Positions 25,090 through 36,416 of a stretch of DNA of 64,000 nt are shown here, piece after piece. The notes beneath the pieces were generated by a model. That model did no database searches. It had not been told where the DNA came from and worked only from the letters and a program-made list of their open reading frames with translations. The stretch spans positions 138,071,126 through 138,135,125 of the forward strand of contig JALIGW010000003.1 in the NCBI GenBank assembly GCA_023053685.1, written 5' to 3'. The DNA is from Diadophis punctatus similis (lineage: Eukaryota; Chordata; Lepidosauria; Squamata; Dipsadidae). Every line of letters begins with the position of its first letter. The first letter of the stretch is position 1. The translations under genes and the position numbers were made by a program.

Positions 25090-25285
25090 CAAGGGAGTGT
25101 AACTGGTTCAAGTATTAAATTAGAAGTAGAAAGACAATGGTACAACTCTAATCTCAACTACTGAAGTTCACTGGGTAATTATGTCACAGTCTACTATACA
25201 ATAGCTGTTCTGGTGGAAAACAAGTGATATGCACGCCACCTTGTGTTCCTGGAGGAAAGGTAGAATATAAATCTAACAAATAAAT
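25090..25285 (+). mobile_element. Degraded tRNA-derived SINE
   Basis: The 3' part reads CACGCCACCTTGTGTTCC, then GGAAAGGTAGAATATAAATC and an A-rich tail, like the tail of the better copy at 45311. The upstream head is only weakly tRNA-like. Confidence 0.45.
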
Positions 25286-27825
25286 GCAATAAGGTACGAA
25301 AATGTAGATGTAATGATGCCTACATTATTTACAATATAGCTTTAAGGTAAGAAAGACAAAGAACCTACCATTACTTCTCACATGAGAGCACCCGGGGGCC
25401 TTTTCATTTGCCACTTACCTTCATTAGTCTACTGGAAGGCCATTTGAGATGACGAATGTTTATGATTTTTGTTTTTAGGCACATATGTCAGAAATGCAAA
25501 CCACATGTCAATAAAATAATCATGCTTTTTCACCATACTACTAAAACACTCACTGCTGAGAAACACAATCAGTCACATTTTAAGCAACCAGCCCTGGGAC
25601 ATAAAGTTTGCTCAGGTATTCCAAAGTTATAACCTCCATGGAGCTGCCAGTAGAATGATTAAACTTTTCAGTTGAGGTTACCCCCTCCCTCCAATTATAC
25701 ACACAACCCTACAGAATCGATTCCATTAAGAAATCCAGGACTCCAGGTACAGCCTTGAGAGTACCTAGATAATTTACAGTTTGATCCAAAGCTTTTTGTA
25801 ATGTGTGTCTGTAAATTAACGGGGAGAGAATGACACATTTTGAGTTTGGGACTTTAATTCAGAAAGGAGAGTGGGGAAAACAGATAATAGCACAAAATCT
25901 AATGTGTGATTACTTATGATTAAATATCGCCTGTTATTGAGTAAGAATTAAAATTACTAATATTCATCTTAACTTTAAAGACTTTTACAAATTCAAAATA
26001 TTAAAAATTACTGAAAGGCATTTATTTTATCTGAACTATCCCCAAGATCAAATGCAATGTTGTTTTCAGCAATGGTTATGGAAAGTAATAAATCCATAAA
26101 ACATACAGCTGAACTTACATACAGAATGGATATCCTCTTGGCAAGATTATAAAAAGCAAACAGTGTAAATCTTGAATTCTGCATGACAAAGATGAAAAGT
26201 AAACCAACTTGGTACAAATCCCACTAGACAGTATTTAAAAGCAAATCACAGAATTTCTTATTAAACCAAGCTGCAAGTAGCAACTTGCAAAGTAATGGGG
26301 AAACATGAATAAAAATTCAGAAAATATAAATATTGGTCACTGCATCAAGTATATTTTCCTTTTCTCTTGGCTTGATGCACTTTTTAAAAAAGAGTACTAT
26401 GAAACCAAGAATATAATACAGTATCTACCGCATTTACTCTTAAGAATACCAGGCAAAACATTCACCATAATTATTGAAGTACAAATTAAATGTTTTTTTA
26501 AAAAAAATCTGGGCACAAATTAAATTGGTACATTATAAATTCAGTAGAAGCTATTTCAGTCCAAGAGCTTTTTGGGTACCATAATTTGGGTTGTGGTTTT
26601 TGAAAAATTGGATTCTTTTCTATGAAATATATGCCTGAGCTTCCCCATTCCTGTTTCTAATCCTTCCCTTTTCTCACAATTAAATACAGCTCAGCTGTAC
26701 TCTTGAGAAGTGCTAAAACAATTGAAGCCTTTCCAGTGAATAAAGATACATCTTGATATCGAGGCTTCTGGTTTGACCAATAAACATGTCCAATGCCAAA
26801 GGCTACATTTCTTAAGGATTCTCCTGTTTGACAAGAGTCTTCATTTAATGATACATATCGATGGAAAATCCTAGATATGTTGCCTTATCTTCTGCTCAGT
26901 ATTCAGGTAAGACCAGGAATATCAGTGCAAAGGAAATTTGATCTATTTACAGGCTGCTTTTGCACTTGCCAGTATGAGGTAAAGTGTCCATATGGTTGAT
27001 GGGACTCAGGTCTATCATTTCCAAGAGGAAATAGAGAAACAACATACAGGTTTGCTCTCTGCAGTAAACATGTAGGCTTGCTTATGCCTCAATAAACAAG
27101 AGCACTTCTTGGGAGAGTCAATTTAAAGTCTGTAGGAGGACTCTGCCTGCCCTTCAAAGCATCCGTCTTACATCACTAGTGGACCTTAGACAGCCTAGAA
27201 TTATGCCAGTGACATATGGCCCAATGTTATCCCCACTGCTACCAACCGCTCTCTAAAGCAGCTGGTGGGAGTAGAGAAAACATTTCATAATTGTTTATTC
27301 TTTATGGTAGTGGCATGTGGACGGGATTTAGGGGTTACTTTTTTTAAAAAAATAGGAAAGGAATAGATAAGGAATAGACCGACTGTGGTCGTTGAAATCA
27401 TCTAAAGGGAACAACTTAGCTTTATTCTCACTGTCAGAGAAGAGAAAAGATAAATGACAGAGGTAATAATAATAAACAAAATAAAAGGATTATGTTTTTT
27501 AGCAAAGTATTTTTTGTTTTTTATTACTAAGGCTGGGCTTGATGACAGATTCTCCTTTGAGGACCGCTAAGCAAGTGGATCAAATTGCTGAAGAGTATTT
27601 GAACATACTGAGAAGGGGCGTTGGTCTTACCTGATATGCCACTTCTCGTAGGGTGGAGCTAACATCCAAGAATGAGATGAGACCGTCCCTTCAGCCAATG
27701 AGGACTGAGTCTGACAAATTGTATATCTTTGTCTTCCTGCCTCAATTTCCCCTCTTTGACGAAGGACGATTGTCAGACAAAGTCCTTCCCAAGTCAAACA
27801 AAGTAGAAGATCACATCTTCTTTCC

Positions 27826-27935
27826 TTCTTTCCTTTCCTTTCCTTCCCTTTCCTTTCCTTTCATCTGTCTTTCTTTCTTTCTTTCTTTCTTCTCTCTCTC
27901 CCTTCCTATTTTTTTCTTTCTTTCTCTTTCTCTCT
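27826..27935. repeat. CTTT-rich polypyrimidine microsatellite
   Basis: Imperfect TTTC and CCTTT units, pyrimidine-only on the plus strand. Confidence 0.9.
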
Positions 27936-27939
27936 TCTC

Positions 27940-29060
27940 AGCGGCGGGAGAAGGAAGAAAGTGCTCTGGGACTGGAAGGGCAGGCGGCCCGGTAGCGGCA
28001 TGTCCCCTGTCATGTGCCGTCCTAGAGCACCGTTGCCGCCACAGCCGCCCCTGTCGCCTTCCTGGCTTCAGCTCAGAGACCAGCAAACAAGCATGGTTGA
28101 GCGGGACCGGGGCGTTAGTGCGGGAGTGGCAAGGAGTTCAGGGCAGGTGGCTGTTCCGTCTTCGTGTGCGGAGGGCAGGCAAGGGGAGGGCAGGGGGTCC
28201 CCCGCTGTCCCTCCTCTGCGCAACCTGCTGCTGCTGAGCAGTCTCCTTCACGTAGCCCACTTCGCTCGTGGGGCGGATGGGCTGGAACTTCCGTGCTTCT
28301 TTGCTGGTGTGGTGGAACGGAGCCAGGGCCATTTTTGCGTGCCTGAACATACAGCCGTCGTGCCCGCCTCTTGCGGCTCCAACGCTGACGGCTTCGGGAG
28401 ACGTGGGCTCATCTGGAGCTGCTCCCCTGCAGCTGAGTCTGCGGCTTGTCCCTGCTGCCCACAGGTGTGAGGGAGCGAGGCGGGTGAGATGCGGCTGTAT
28501 GTTCGGGCAGAGAGAGGGGGAGAATGGCTTGTCTGGAGCAGCTAAACTATGTTTAAGGAAGGCTGTACTTGGCTGTACCTGAATGCAGCTATAAAGAACC
28601 TGGGCCAAAGGCATCAAGCAAGAACCGCAGCTCCCCCTCCCCTTTTCCCCACCAATCCCAACAGTAGGACTCAGAAGAATGGCAGCAAATTGAATATTTT
28701 AGATTTTGCTAGCAGTCAAAACCACAGGGAAAAATTGGCATTTTAAAAAACTTTTGACTAATAACCACACAGATAGATTTAGTACGTGGGCTGGCAAAAA
28801 TGACCCCGAGGTTGGACTAAGCGGGGGGGGGGGGACCCCAGATAGCGGCCGCAGCAACACTCGTCCTTGCCTAAAGGGGTTCACATTCTGAGTTCTTTTT
28901 GCCCTGCCGCAGTCTCGGTAGCTGCTGGTTATCCTGGGGCTCAGCCCGTTGGTGAACAGATTGGCTCGCAGGTCCCTCCCACCCGTTGTCCCCTCGCCTT
29001 CATGGGGAGGAAGCGGGCCGTCTTGGGAGCAAAGAGGAATACAACCTAGTACCCACACAG
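27940..29060 (-). promoter_or_regulatory. JARID2: CpG-rich intronic tract, candidate alternative JARID2 promoter
   Basis: About 1.1 kb is strongly enriched in G, C and CpG (a NotI site lies near 28846) inside an AT-rich intron, with no terminal repeats or target duplication that would mark it as a MITE. Downstream on the minus strand there is an inverted CCAAT motif in the plus sequence GCCAATGAGG near 27694, and a good splice donor CAG/GTAAGA with the last exon base at 27631. The next acceptor on that strand opens the exon containing methionine MVYFGSS. A polypyrimidine microsatellite (27826-27935) lies between. Promoter activity is an inference; an unrecognised GC-rich repeat is the main alternative. 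Confidence 0.35.
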
Positions 29061-29125
29061 ACACACATACATATGTAGGGAGCTACTCTTAGCACAATCT
29101 ACCGCAGAGAAACCTCTAGAACAGG

Positions 29126-29195
29126 GGTCTCCAACCATGGCAACTTTAAGACTTGTGGACTTCAACTCCCAGAATTCCCCAGCCAGCATAGCTAA
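29126..29195 (+). repeat. Dispersed repeat fragment (TTCAACTCCCAGAATTCC)
   Basis: The block GGCAACTTTAAGACTTGTGG plus TTCAACTCCCAGAATTCC recurs, inverted, at 40798-40853. It is a widespread squamate repeat piece; I cannot assign the parent element. Confidence 0.5.
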
Positions 29196-29697
29196 ATAAA
29201 TAAACTAACTTTGTGCCACTGCCTGCCTGCCTGCCCACCCTGGCTCTGCTGAGAATAAATGTTGCCCCAAATCATTTGGGCTGGAAAAAAATCCCACCCA
29301 CCCCATCCCTTTATCCACTAGAGTTGTCCTTTTGCTTTCCCCGGTTGCTTCCTTGATTCCTCCTGTTGCTTTTTTTCCCCCTTCAGTAAAGTTTTGCTTT
29401 GCACAGGCACAAATAACTCACATGGGGAGGAACTGTTGGGTTCTCTTTTGAAATTCAGCAGCGCTGCTACCAAACTGGGAGGTTTTCTCATACTGATTCG
29501 GTGTATTTCTCTCGCCAGTCCTTTCCCTTCCTTTCCTTTCCTGTTAGGAGAGCCTCCTGCAAAAAGGGCCAATTGTTCTGATTTTTCAATGGTTTTTTTG
29601 TAGTGCAGGAATCAGGGAAGCAACCAGGGAAAGCAGAAGGACAACTCCAGTAGATAAAGGGATGGGGTGGGGGATGGGGGTGTTTTCCAGCCCAAAT

Positions 29698-29992
29698 CAG
29701 GGGTGGGTTCCAATTTACCTCGCTGCTGGTTCACTCCCTCCCTCCCGTGCCCCGTGGGCACACGCATGCGCAGTAATGAAAAATCCGGGGGAAAAACACA
29801 AAGCCGAAAAAAAGATGGCACAGTGCTGAAACTCGGAATTTTTTAAAAAAATTAAAAATTTCTTTTTAAAAAAGATGGTGGCACCCACGGACCGGCACAG
29901 ACCGATCTGGTTCGGTGACATCTTCGTGATGTCACCAGCGGGTCGCTACCAGTTTGGGCGAACCGGTCCGAACTGGGAGGAACCCACCCCTG
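29698..29992. mobile_element. hAT MITE, GGTGGGTTCC family
   Basis: Termini CAGGGGTGGGTTCC and GGAACCCACCCCTG are perfect inverted repeats. The interior has GCGGGTCGCTACCAG and ACGCATGCGCA. Flanking 8-mers (GCCCAAAT, CTACACAT) match poorly, so the target duplication has decayed or a boundary was lost. Confidence 0.7.
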
Positions 29993-30036
29993 CTACACAT
30001 GTTTTCTTAACTGCTCCAATACACTTGCAGTTTGTT

Positions 30037-30040
30037 TTTG

Positions 30041-30089
<49 letters not shown>

Positions 30090-31640
30090 TTATTATTTAT
30101 TTATTTATTTATTTATTTACTTAATAGATTTGTATGCCGCCCAACTCCCGAGGGACTCTGGGCGGCTAACAACATGTCAAATACAAAATCTAAAAACAGT
30201 TAAAAACGAATTAAAACAAAAAAACCGATTTAAAAATACATATATACTACTATCACAGGCCGGAACTTATCCCTGATATTCCCAAGCTCAACGGTCCCAC
30301 GCCTGATGGAAGAGCCAGGTCTTGACTGTCTTATGGAAGACCAGTAGGGTGGAGGCGGTCCGGATCTCCGGGGGTAGCTGGTTCCAGAGGGCTGGAGCTG
30401 CCACAGAGAAGGCTCTCCCCCGTGGACCCGCCAGTCGACATTGTCTGGCTGACGGGACCTGGAGGAGACCAACTCTGTGGGATCTCACTGGTCTAAGGGA
30501 GCTATGTGGTAGGAGGCGGTCTCGGAGGTAGCCTGGTCCTGAGCCATATAGGGATTTAAAGGTGATAACCAACACCTTGAATTGTGCCCGGAGATGAATA
30601 GGAAGCCAGTGCAGCTTGCAGAGGATAGGTGTAATATGGGTGTACCTGGGTGCCCCCATGACAGCTCGCATGGTTGCATTCTGGACCAGTTGTAGTCCTT
30701 GAATACTCTTCAAGGGTAGCCCCATGTAGAGCACATTGCAGTAGTCTAACCGTGAGGTGACAAGGGCGTGAGTGACTGTGAGGAGAGCATCCTGATCCAA
30801 GTAGGGCCGTAATTGGTGCACAAGACAAACTTGTGCGAAGGTTCCCCTGGCCACAGCTGTCAAATGTTGCTCCAATCTCAGCTGTGGGTCCAGGAGGACA
30901 CCCAAATTATGGGCCCGCTGAGGGGGATAATTTCTCACCCCCAAGAGTCAGGGATGGATAGTTTACCTCATCCTTGGGAGGCAATATCCACAGCCATTCG
31001 GTCTTGTCTGGGTTGAGTCTGAGCTTGTTGACTCCCATCCAGACCCTCACAGCTTCCAGATACTGGTCCATCACATCTACTACTTCACTGAATTGACGCG
31101 GGGTGGAGATGTATAACTGGGTATCATCTGCGTATTGTTGATACCTCACCCCGAATCGGCGGATAACCTCACCCAGTGGTTTCATGTAGATATTGAAAAG
31201 GAGGGGAGAGAGAACCGAGCCCTAAGACACCCCGCAAACGAGGGGCCTAGGGGTCGATCTCTGTCCACCTACTAACACCAACTGAGAGTGGCCGGAGAGA
31301 TAGGAGGAGAACCACCGTAATACAGTGCCTCCCACTCCCAGCTCCCCTAGTCGACTCAGAAGGATACCATGGTCAATGGTATCGAAAGCTGCTGAGAGGT
31401 CAAGGAGCACCTCGATCTCGGGCTTGCCAGAGGTCATCCATCAGTGTGACCAAAGCAGTTTCTGTGCTGTAACCAGGTCTGAAGCCAGATTGAAAAGGGT
31501 CTAGATAATCGGTTTCATCCAATAGCCGTAGGAGTTGGAGTGCCACCACTTTCTCAACAACCTTCCCTACAAAATGTAGGTTGGAGACTGGACTAACTTT
31601 GTTTAACCTGAGCTCAAAATGCACTCAACTGCAACAGATC
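30037..31640 (-). mobile_element. CR1/L2-type LINE, 5'-truncated, inactive
   Basis: This is the 3' part of a non-LTR retrotransposon read on the minus strand, ending in GGCGGCATACAAATC-like sequence and a TTTA-rich tail. Reverse-transcriptase motifs appear in order: SGFRPGYSTETAL, LLDLSAAFDTIDH, LSPLLFN, the catalytic YADDTQLY (31111-31134), then the C-terminal block LDYCNVLYMGLP to LHWLPIHLR and RAFSVAAPALWNQLPPEIR. The endonuclease half is missing. Two frameshifts and a premature TAG at about 31222 (where relatives have glutamine) inactivate it. Confidence 0.85.
30288..30944 (-). pseudogene. CR1/L2 LINE reverse transcriptase, C-terminal part
   Basis: This 218-codon open segment covers the region after the catalytic YADD box: NLGVLLDPQLRLEQHLTAV, SRLDYCNVLYMGLP, LQLVQNATMRAV, ITPILCKLHWLPIHLR, then AFSVAAPALWNQLPPEIR and KTWLFHQAWD at the end. 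It is out of frame with the catalytic core directly upstream, so it is not translatable as part of a working polymerase. The same C-terminal block recurs at 54161-54613. Confidence 0.8.
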
Positions 31641-31654
31641 CTATTGTTCCTTAA

Positions 31655-31878
31655 TAGCAATAGCACTTAGACTTATATACCGCTTCATAGTGCTTTACAG
31701 CCCTCTCTAAGCGGTTTACAGAGTTCAGCATATTGCCCCCAATAATCTGGGTCCTCATTTTACCCACCTCGGAGGGATGGAAGGCTGAGTCAACCTTGAG
31801 CTGGTGAGATTTGAACAGCTGAACTAGCAGTCAGCTAAACTTGCAGTGCTGCTTTTAACCACAGCGCCACCTCAGCTC
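31655..31878 (-). mobile_element. tRNA-derived SINE, TAGCAATAGC-tail subtype
   Basis: Head GAGCTGAGGTGGCGCTGTGG on the minus strand, B-box-like GTTCAAATCTC, and the CAGATTATTGGGGGC body. It abuts the LINE fragment at 30037-31640. Confidence 0.85.
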
Positions 31879-31887
31879 CTCTAAGGG

Positions 31888-32037
31888 GGTCACCATTTTG
31901 TTTTTTGCTTTTTTGGGGGGGTTGTATTGCGCATACATTTATTTGCGATTTCCTGTGTTTTTTCTGTACTGATTCTAGATGACTTCTAGGTTCTCTTGGA
32001 AAGAGGTTCAGACCTAAGCAGAAAACCAATTAGCCAA
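31888..32037. repeat. Left arm of a 150-bp perfect inverted repeat
   Basis: Read in reverse complement this arm equals 32575-32724 base for base as far as I can check. It contains GTTGTATTGCGCATACATTT and GACTTCTAGGTTCTCTTGG. It lies just outside the hAT MITE copies, after a SINE. Confidence 0.9.
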
Positions 32038-32225
32038 GGGGGCCCTTGTGGATATTTGGAGACAGGAAACATATGGGTGGGGTGGGAATTTGAGGAACTG
32101 CTTGTGTGTGTTTTGGAGATGGGATTACAATACTTTAAAATGCAAAATGTTTCAGAGATTAATTTAGGAAGCAATGCCAGGTTACATGGCTTTTAATCAA
32201 AATATTGAAATACACATGTAAAAAC

Positions 32226-32532
32226 CAGGGGTGGGTTCCAACTTATCTCGCTGCCGGTTTGCTCCCTCCTGCGCCGTGTGGGCACACCTCATGGGCGTGC
32301 GCATGCTTCACAGTAATCAAAAATCTGAAAAAAACCCCAAAGCTGGAAAAAAGATGGTGTCTGCATGCACAGTACCGGAACTCGGCTTCTGCGTATGCTC
32401 AGAAGGAAAAACAAAATTCAAAAAACATTTTAAAAAAGATGGCTGCACCCACGTACTGGCACCAACTGATCCAGTTCAGTGACGTAATTGTGACGCCACC
32501 AGTGGGTCGCTACTGGGAGGAACCCACCCCTG
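32226..32532. mobile_element. hAT MITE, GGTGGGTTCC family (between the inverted arms)
   Basis: Ends CAGGGGTGGGTTCC and GGAACCCACCCCTG are flanked by GTAAAAAC (32218-32225) and GTACAAAC (32533-32540), a 7-of-8 duplication. It sits in the spacer of the 150-bp inverted repeat. Confidence 0.8.
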
Positions 32533-32574
32533 GTACAAACATACACAGAGGCATATATATTTGTTATGTATGTT

Positions 32575-32724
32575 TTGGCTAATTGGTTTTCTGCTTAGGT
32601 CTGAACCTCTTTCCAAGAGAACCTAGAAGTCATCTAGAATCAGTACAGAAAAAACACAGGAAATCGCAAATAAATGTATGCGCAATACAACCCCCCCAAA
32701 AAAGCAAAAAACAAAATGGTGACC
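32575..32724. repeat. Right arm of the 150-bp perfect inverted repeat
   Basis: This arm matches 31888-32037 in reverse complement. Its last 35 bp (CCCCAAAAAAGC, ATGGTGACCGC) align with the interior of the neighbouring hAT MITE copies. The arm therefore probably belonged originally to a MITE at 32690-32928, and the left arm is the duplicated copy. Confidence 0.9.
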
Positions 32725-32928
32725 GCATGCACATTGCCGGAAACTCAGCTTCTGCGCATGTGCAGAAGAAAAAAAATACAAAAAAAATCGGGAAAATTTT
32801 TGAAATTATATTTAAAAAAAGATGGCGGCGCCCACGGACCGGCACTGACCGATCCAGTTTGGTGACGTCACCAGCGGGCCGCTACTGGTTTGGGCGAACT
32901 GGTCTGAACCGGGAGGAACCCACCCCTG
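32690..32928. mobile_element. hAT MITE, GGTGGGTTCC family, right part only
   Basis: The segment contains CTCAGCTTCTGCGCATGTGC, GATGGCGGCGCCCACGG, GGTGACGTCACCAGCGG and the right terminus GGAACCCACCCCTG, aligned with the copies at 29698 and 32226. The left terminus is missing and replaced by the inverted-repeat arm. Confidence 0.75.
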
Positions 32929-32936
32929 ATTACGGG

Positions 32937-33102
32937 TGACATGATAGCAGTTTTCCCATGTCTAAGGGGCTGCCACAAAGACGTGGGGTGTCAATATATT
33001 CTTCAAAGCATCTGAAGGCAGAACAAGAAGCAATGGATGGAAATTAACCAAGGAAAGATCCAAGCTAGAACTAAGGAGAAATTTCTGCGCTGCTTGGAGA
33101 CC
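32937..33102 (+). mobile_element. CR1 LINE fragment (reverse transcriptase C-terminal region)
   Basis: The translation resembles the end of CR1 ORF2: DMIAVFPCLRGCHK, then RQNKKQWMEINQGKIQARTK and EKF. It is interrupted by a stop and ends abruptly where the L1-like sequence begins. Confidence 0.65.
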
Positions 33103-35790
33103 TGGGTCAGTCGAACCAGGTCAGAACCACCCTGGAGGGGTGGTGAAGAAGAGGGGTCCCTGCTGGTGGACTGGGGGGGTGGCAAACCCTCCAGGGAGCC
33201 AGCTCAGTCCCCTCGGCCAGTGGCGACGGAAAGCAACTTTTAAATGTCGCCCTAGCCACAGCGGCCACAATGAAAGGATGAATTGGCAGATTAAAGTCAG
33301 CTGGGAAGAGAAATCCAAGGATACGTGCTGGAGAGTGTGAAAACGGAGGCTGGTGAGTGACATTGCCGACATAAACTATTAAAAAGAACTGTTCTAATTT
33401 TAAAAGGGAAACAAAAGGACCAGAAATAAGAAAGCGGCTGCTTGATATATGGAGAAAATGGAGGAATAAAGTTAAATGGAATTACAAATAATGGCCAACT
33501 TTTAAGACTTTTAACTTTGTTATTAAAGACTTGGTGGAGACTTTAAGGAACTGTAAAGATAAATTTGGTGAAATATTTGAAAGTAAAATTGATTAAAAAT
33601 ACGGAAGAAGACATAAAGAAACGGCAGATCTAGGAGATTGGGGAGAACGCCATCTATGGCTTGGAGGAATTATTGTAGTGACTGAATATCATGGAAGACT
33701 TTCAGACAGCTAGCGACCTTGAATAGAGAAAATGTTTTTGAAAGCTGTGAAACTTCAAAACAGTAAGCAGTTTGTTCCTGAATACAGGGGAATATTTTAC
33801 TGGAAGGAAAGGCTGTGGAATATAATCATTATCAACAGCTGGAACGATTACAAAACTTGGTGATCTGTGGTTTTTTTTTGCTGACAAGGAGGCAGGTGAT
33901 TATTAAAGACTGTTGGGAATTTTGAAGAATTGCACCTTGGCGAAGGCATATTTTCGTTAAGAGTTGGGGTTTGTATATAAGATCTTGGATTTGAGAATCT
34001 CTACTTTGAGAATATGGGGAAAATTGACCATAAAGAAATGATTGAATTTTTGAAAGATTTGTTTAATGACTTAAGAAGAAGCTTTGGAATTGATGTAAAG
34101 GAGAAAGAGAAAAGTAATCTACAAGAAGGAAAAAAAATGGAAAAGACAGAGGAAGAAGAACAGATTAATGAACTTGCTGAAACATATAATGACAAAAAGG
34201 GAAAGACTATTGAAAATGAAATACAGATTGAGGATTATACTGACATTCAATACAACTATATTGAGACTTCTTGTTTCAATGATTTTACAGAACTGAAGGA
34301 AAAGAAGGAAGAAAATGAACTGGTTGATGAATATATTGACTACAAGGACTATAGTGGGATTTATAATGATAAAAGAAATAAAAATACAGAGAATGTATGG
34401 ATTGATGTTCATATGGAGATTTATAATGATTACCCTGAGATATGTGGTGATGGGGGAGATATAAAAAGGAGAATTAGGGAGAAAAAATTAAGAGGATTAG
34501 AAGTTAGATATACACAGATAATGTATTTAAAAAGGAAAAAAAGAGTTTGGGGATGGAGACGTTGTTGGTACAGGAATAAAAGAAAGAGAAAGAGAAAGAA
34601 GTCAAGGGAATGGAGATGGATAAAATGTAAAATTAAAAAGGTAACAATTGAGAAGTTAGGAGAAAATGGATAAACTGGTGTTAGAAAGTTATTAAAATGT
34701 TATTTTTTTTTGTAGAATTACTATATTAGGTTCCATTAAAATAAGAATGTAGAGTGTTTATATTGGTTAGTTATTATTTATAGATATAAGATTTGTTTAA
34801 GATAAAAGACATGGTTGAATAGATAATGAAGGTTAAAGAAAGTTATGAAGATATGATTAAATACTTGATTTGATGAAGAAGACAAGAAACTAGAGAGAAT
34901 AGAAATGGATTTGATATTAAAATAAAAGGTATATTATGTTTGTATTGTTTTTCTTTTTTATTTCTTTGACTTTATAATCTTATATATGAGATTGGTCTGA
35001 ATGAAAATTTTTGGAAAATTTACTGATGAGATTTGTATTATTAATTGATCTGAAATAAGGTGAAAATAATTTTTATGAATAATTTGAAAACTGTAATTAA
35101 CATGATTATAAAATATACAATTGAAATAAGGATTTTATGGGGCATTTAATAATGAGATAGAAGGAAAATAAATAAATAAATGAGGAATTTTAAGCTTAAA
35201 GAAAGGGAGTAAGCACTATGGCTTATAATTAAGAAGTAGGAGGAATGATAACTTTTTTGGGAAGTTAAACTAATAGCGATCAAATTTGGAGTGAAAATTT
35301 AAAACTAGATCAAGGAGATCTCAGCTGACAAAACTAGGTTCTTTGGAGGCAATATTGAGTTAGCAACATATATCTAGAATAAAATATTATACCCAAAGAA
35401 ATGACATAATAATAATAGGAATTTTTTAAAAGATATCATCAGTATGTTTAAATGTAAGATGAATTAGAATAAAGAGTACTCAGGGAACGGCAAAGCGGGT
35501 GAAAGAGGAAGTAGAAGGAAGAGGAAGGGAAGGAGTAGAGAAAGGTAGAGGAGGAGTGAAGAAGTAAGAAAGTAGGAGGAGAAGATGGAGATAGAGAGAG
35601 GGGAGTGTAATAGAAAAAAGTAGAACAGACTGATGATTGATGATGTAAGTGTTGAATAAGATATTGATTTTTGAATGATTGATTACAATGCAGAACTATG
35701 TATTTTATTGTGATATTTTGAGATATGTGTGTATTGAGTTGTATATGAAGTTGTGGAGAAAAAATTAAAAAAAAATTGGGAGAGAATAAT
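33103..35790 (+). mobile_element. L1-like non-autonomous retroelement (single ORF, no polymerase)
   Basis: The unit begins with a GC-rich, CpG-containing leader (about 33110-33350), continues as AT-rich sequence with one 219-codon ORF (34014-34673), then has about 1.1 kb of AT-rich 3' sequence ending in an A-rich tail (AAAAAATTAAAAAAAAATT near 35760). I recognise leader phrases such as GAAAGCGGCTGC from snake L1-type repeats. No reverse transcriptase or endonuclease is encoded. This resembles the 'half-L1' layout known in mammals. Boundaries are approximate and no target duplication was found. Confidence 0.5.
34014..34673 (+). CDS. Intact 219-codon ORF in the L1-like element, unknown function
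   Basis: The frame starts at ATG after AT-rich leader sequence and ends at TAA. The protein has three parts. The N-terminus is MGKIDHKEMIEFLKDLFNDL, probably helical, followed by a lysine/glutamate-rich stretch (EGKKMEKTEEEEQINEL). The middle is acidic and tyrosine-rich with loosely repeated units (ETYNDKKGK, GIYNDKRNK, EIYNDYPEI; also YTDIQYNY and YIDYKDYSG). The C-terminus, from about residue 150, is strongly basic with KKRVWGWRRCWYRNKRKRKRK, suiting nucleic-acid binding. The layout of coil, acidic repeats and basic tail would fit an ORF1-type RNA-binding protein, but I see no clear RRM. Its openness over 660 bp of AT-rich sequence is unusual for a dead element. Confidence 0.4.
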   Translation: MGKIDHKEMIEFLKDLFNDLRRSFGIDVKEKEKSNLQEGKKMEKTEEEEQINELAETYNDKKGKTIENEIQIEDYTDIQYNYIETSCFNDFTELKEKKEENELVDEYIDYKDYSGIYNDKRNKNTENVWIDVHMEIYNDYPEICGDGGDIKRRIREKKLRGLEVRYTQIMYLKRKKRVWGWRRCWYRNKRKRKRKKSREWRWIKCKIKKVTIEKLGENG

Positions 35791-36416
35791 TTATCCATAT
35801 AATTATGAAACCAATACATTTGTTCTAAGACATTTTGGAAGTTTTTATTCTGTAGTAAAAGATAAGCATGCCTCGTGTGATTACTGTGGTTGATGTTATG
35901 ACTAGTGAAATATTGAAATATGTTCTATGCCTACATTTCTTTAAAACACTGATTTGTTTAACTACATTTAGTGAGTATGTCAAGGAGCATCATTTAGATC
36001 TGCTGATTGCTAAATGTGAATGAGAGTTTAATAACTATCATTATTTAACAGAAACCTATAAAGGAGCAGTGTCTTTCTTTCTGTTAGGAAGAGACAGGAT
36101 GCTATTTTTGTAATTGAGTACAAAGTATTGGCATAGGAAAAAAATAAACAGAATGCAGACTTCATTGGCTATATTTCTCACCAATGTCAAACACTCCAAA
36201 ACTTCTGGGAATCTTCTATAATGATAATTAACATGTCAGAATGAAGGTAATGCATATATATTTGAGTAGCTTCTCTGAAGCATGGAACATTACTTGCACT
36301 TCTGTATTTAGTTTATGGAAAGTGAACAAATACTGGACTACTTTTAATTCAGACATCCTTTTTGGCATCACTGACATATCATGGGGGGGGGGTTTCCCTT
36401 TCCCTTTGAGTGAATA

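Noticed and set aside
27653..28470. Overlapping frames of 169-194 codons in the CpG-rich tract
   Set aside because: Frames are open on both strands as expected from high GC content. The peptide is low complexity and no homology is apparent. The tract is better considered as regulatory.
35448..35819. 123-codon serine-rich frame on the minus strand
   Set aside because: It is the antisense of the AG-rich 3' region of the L1-like element.
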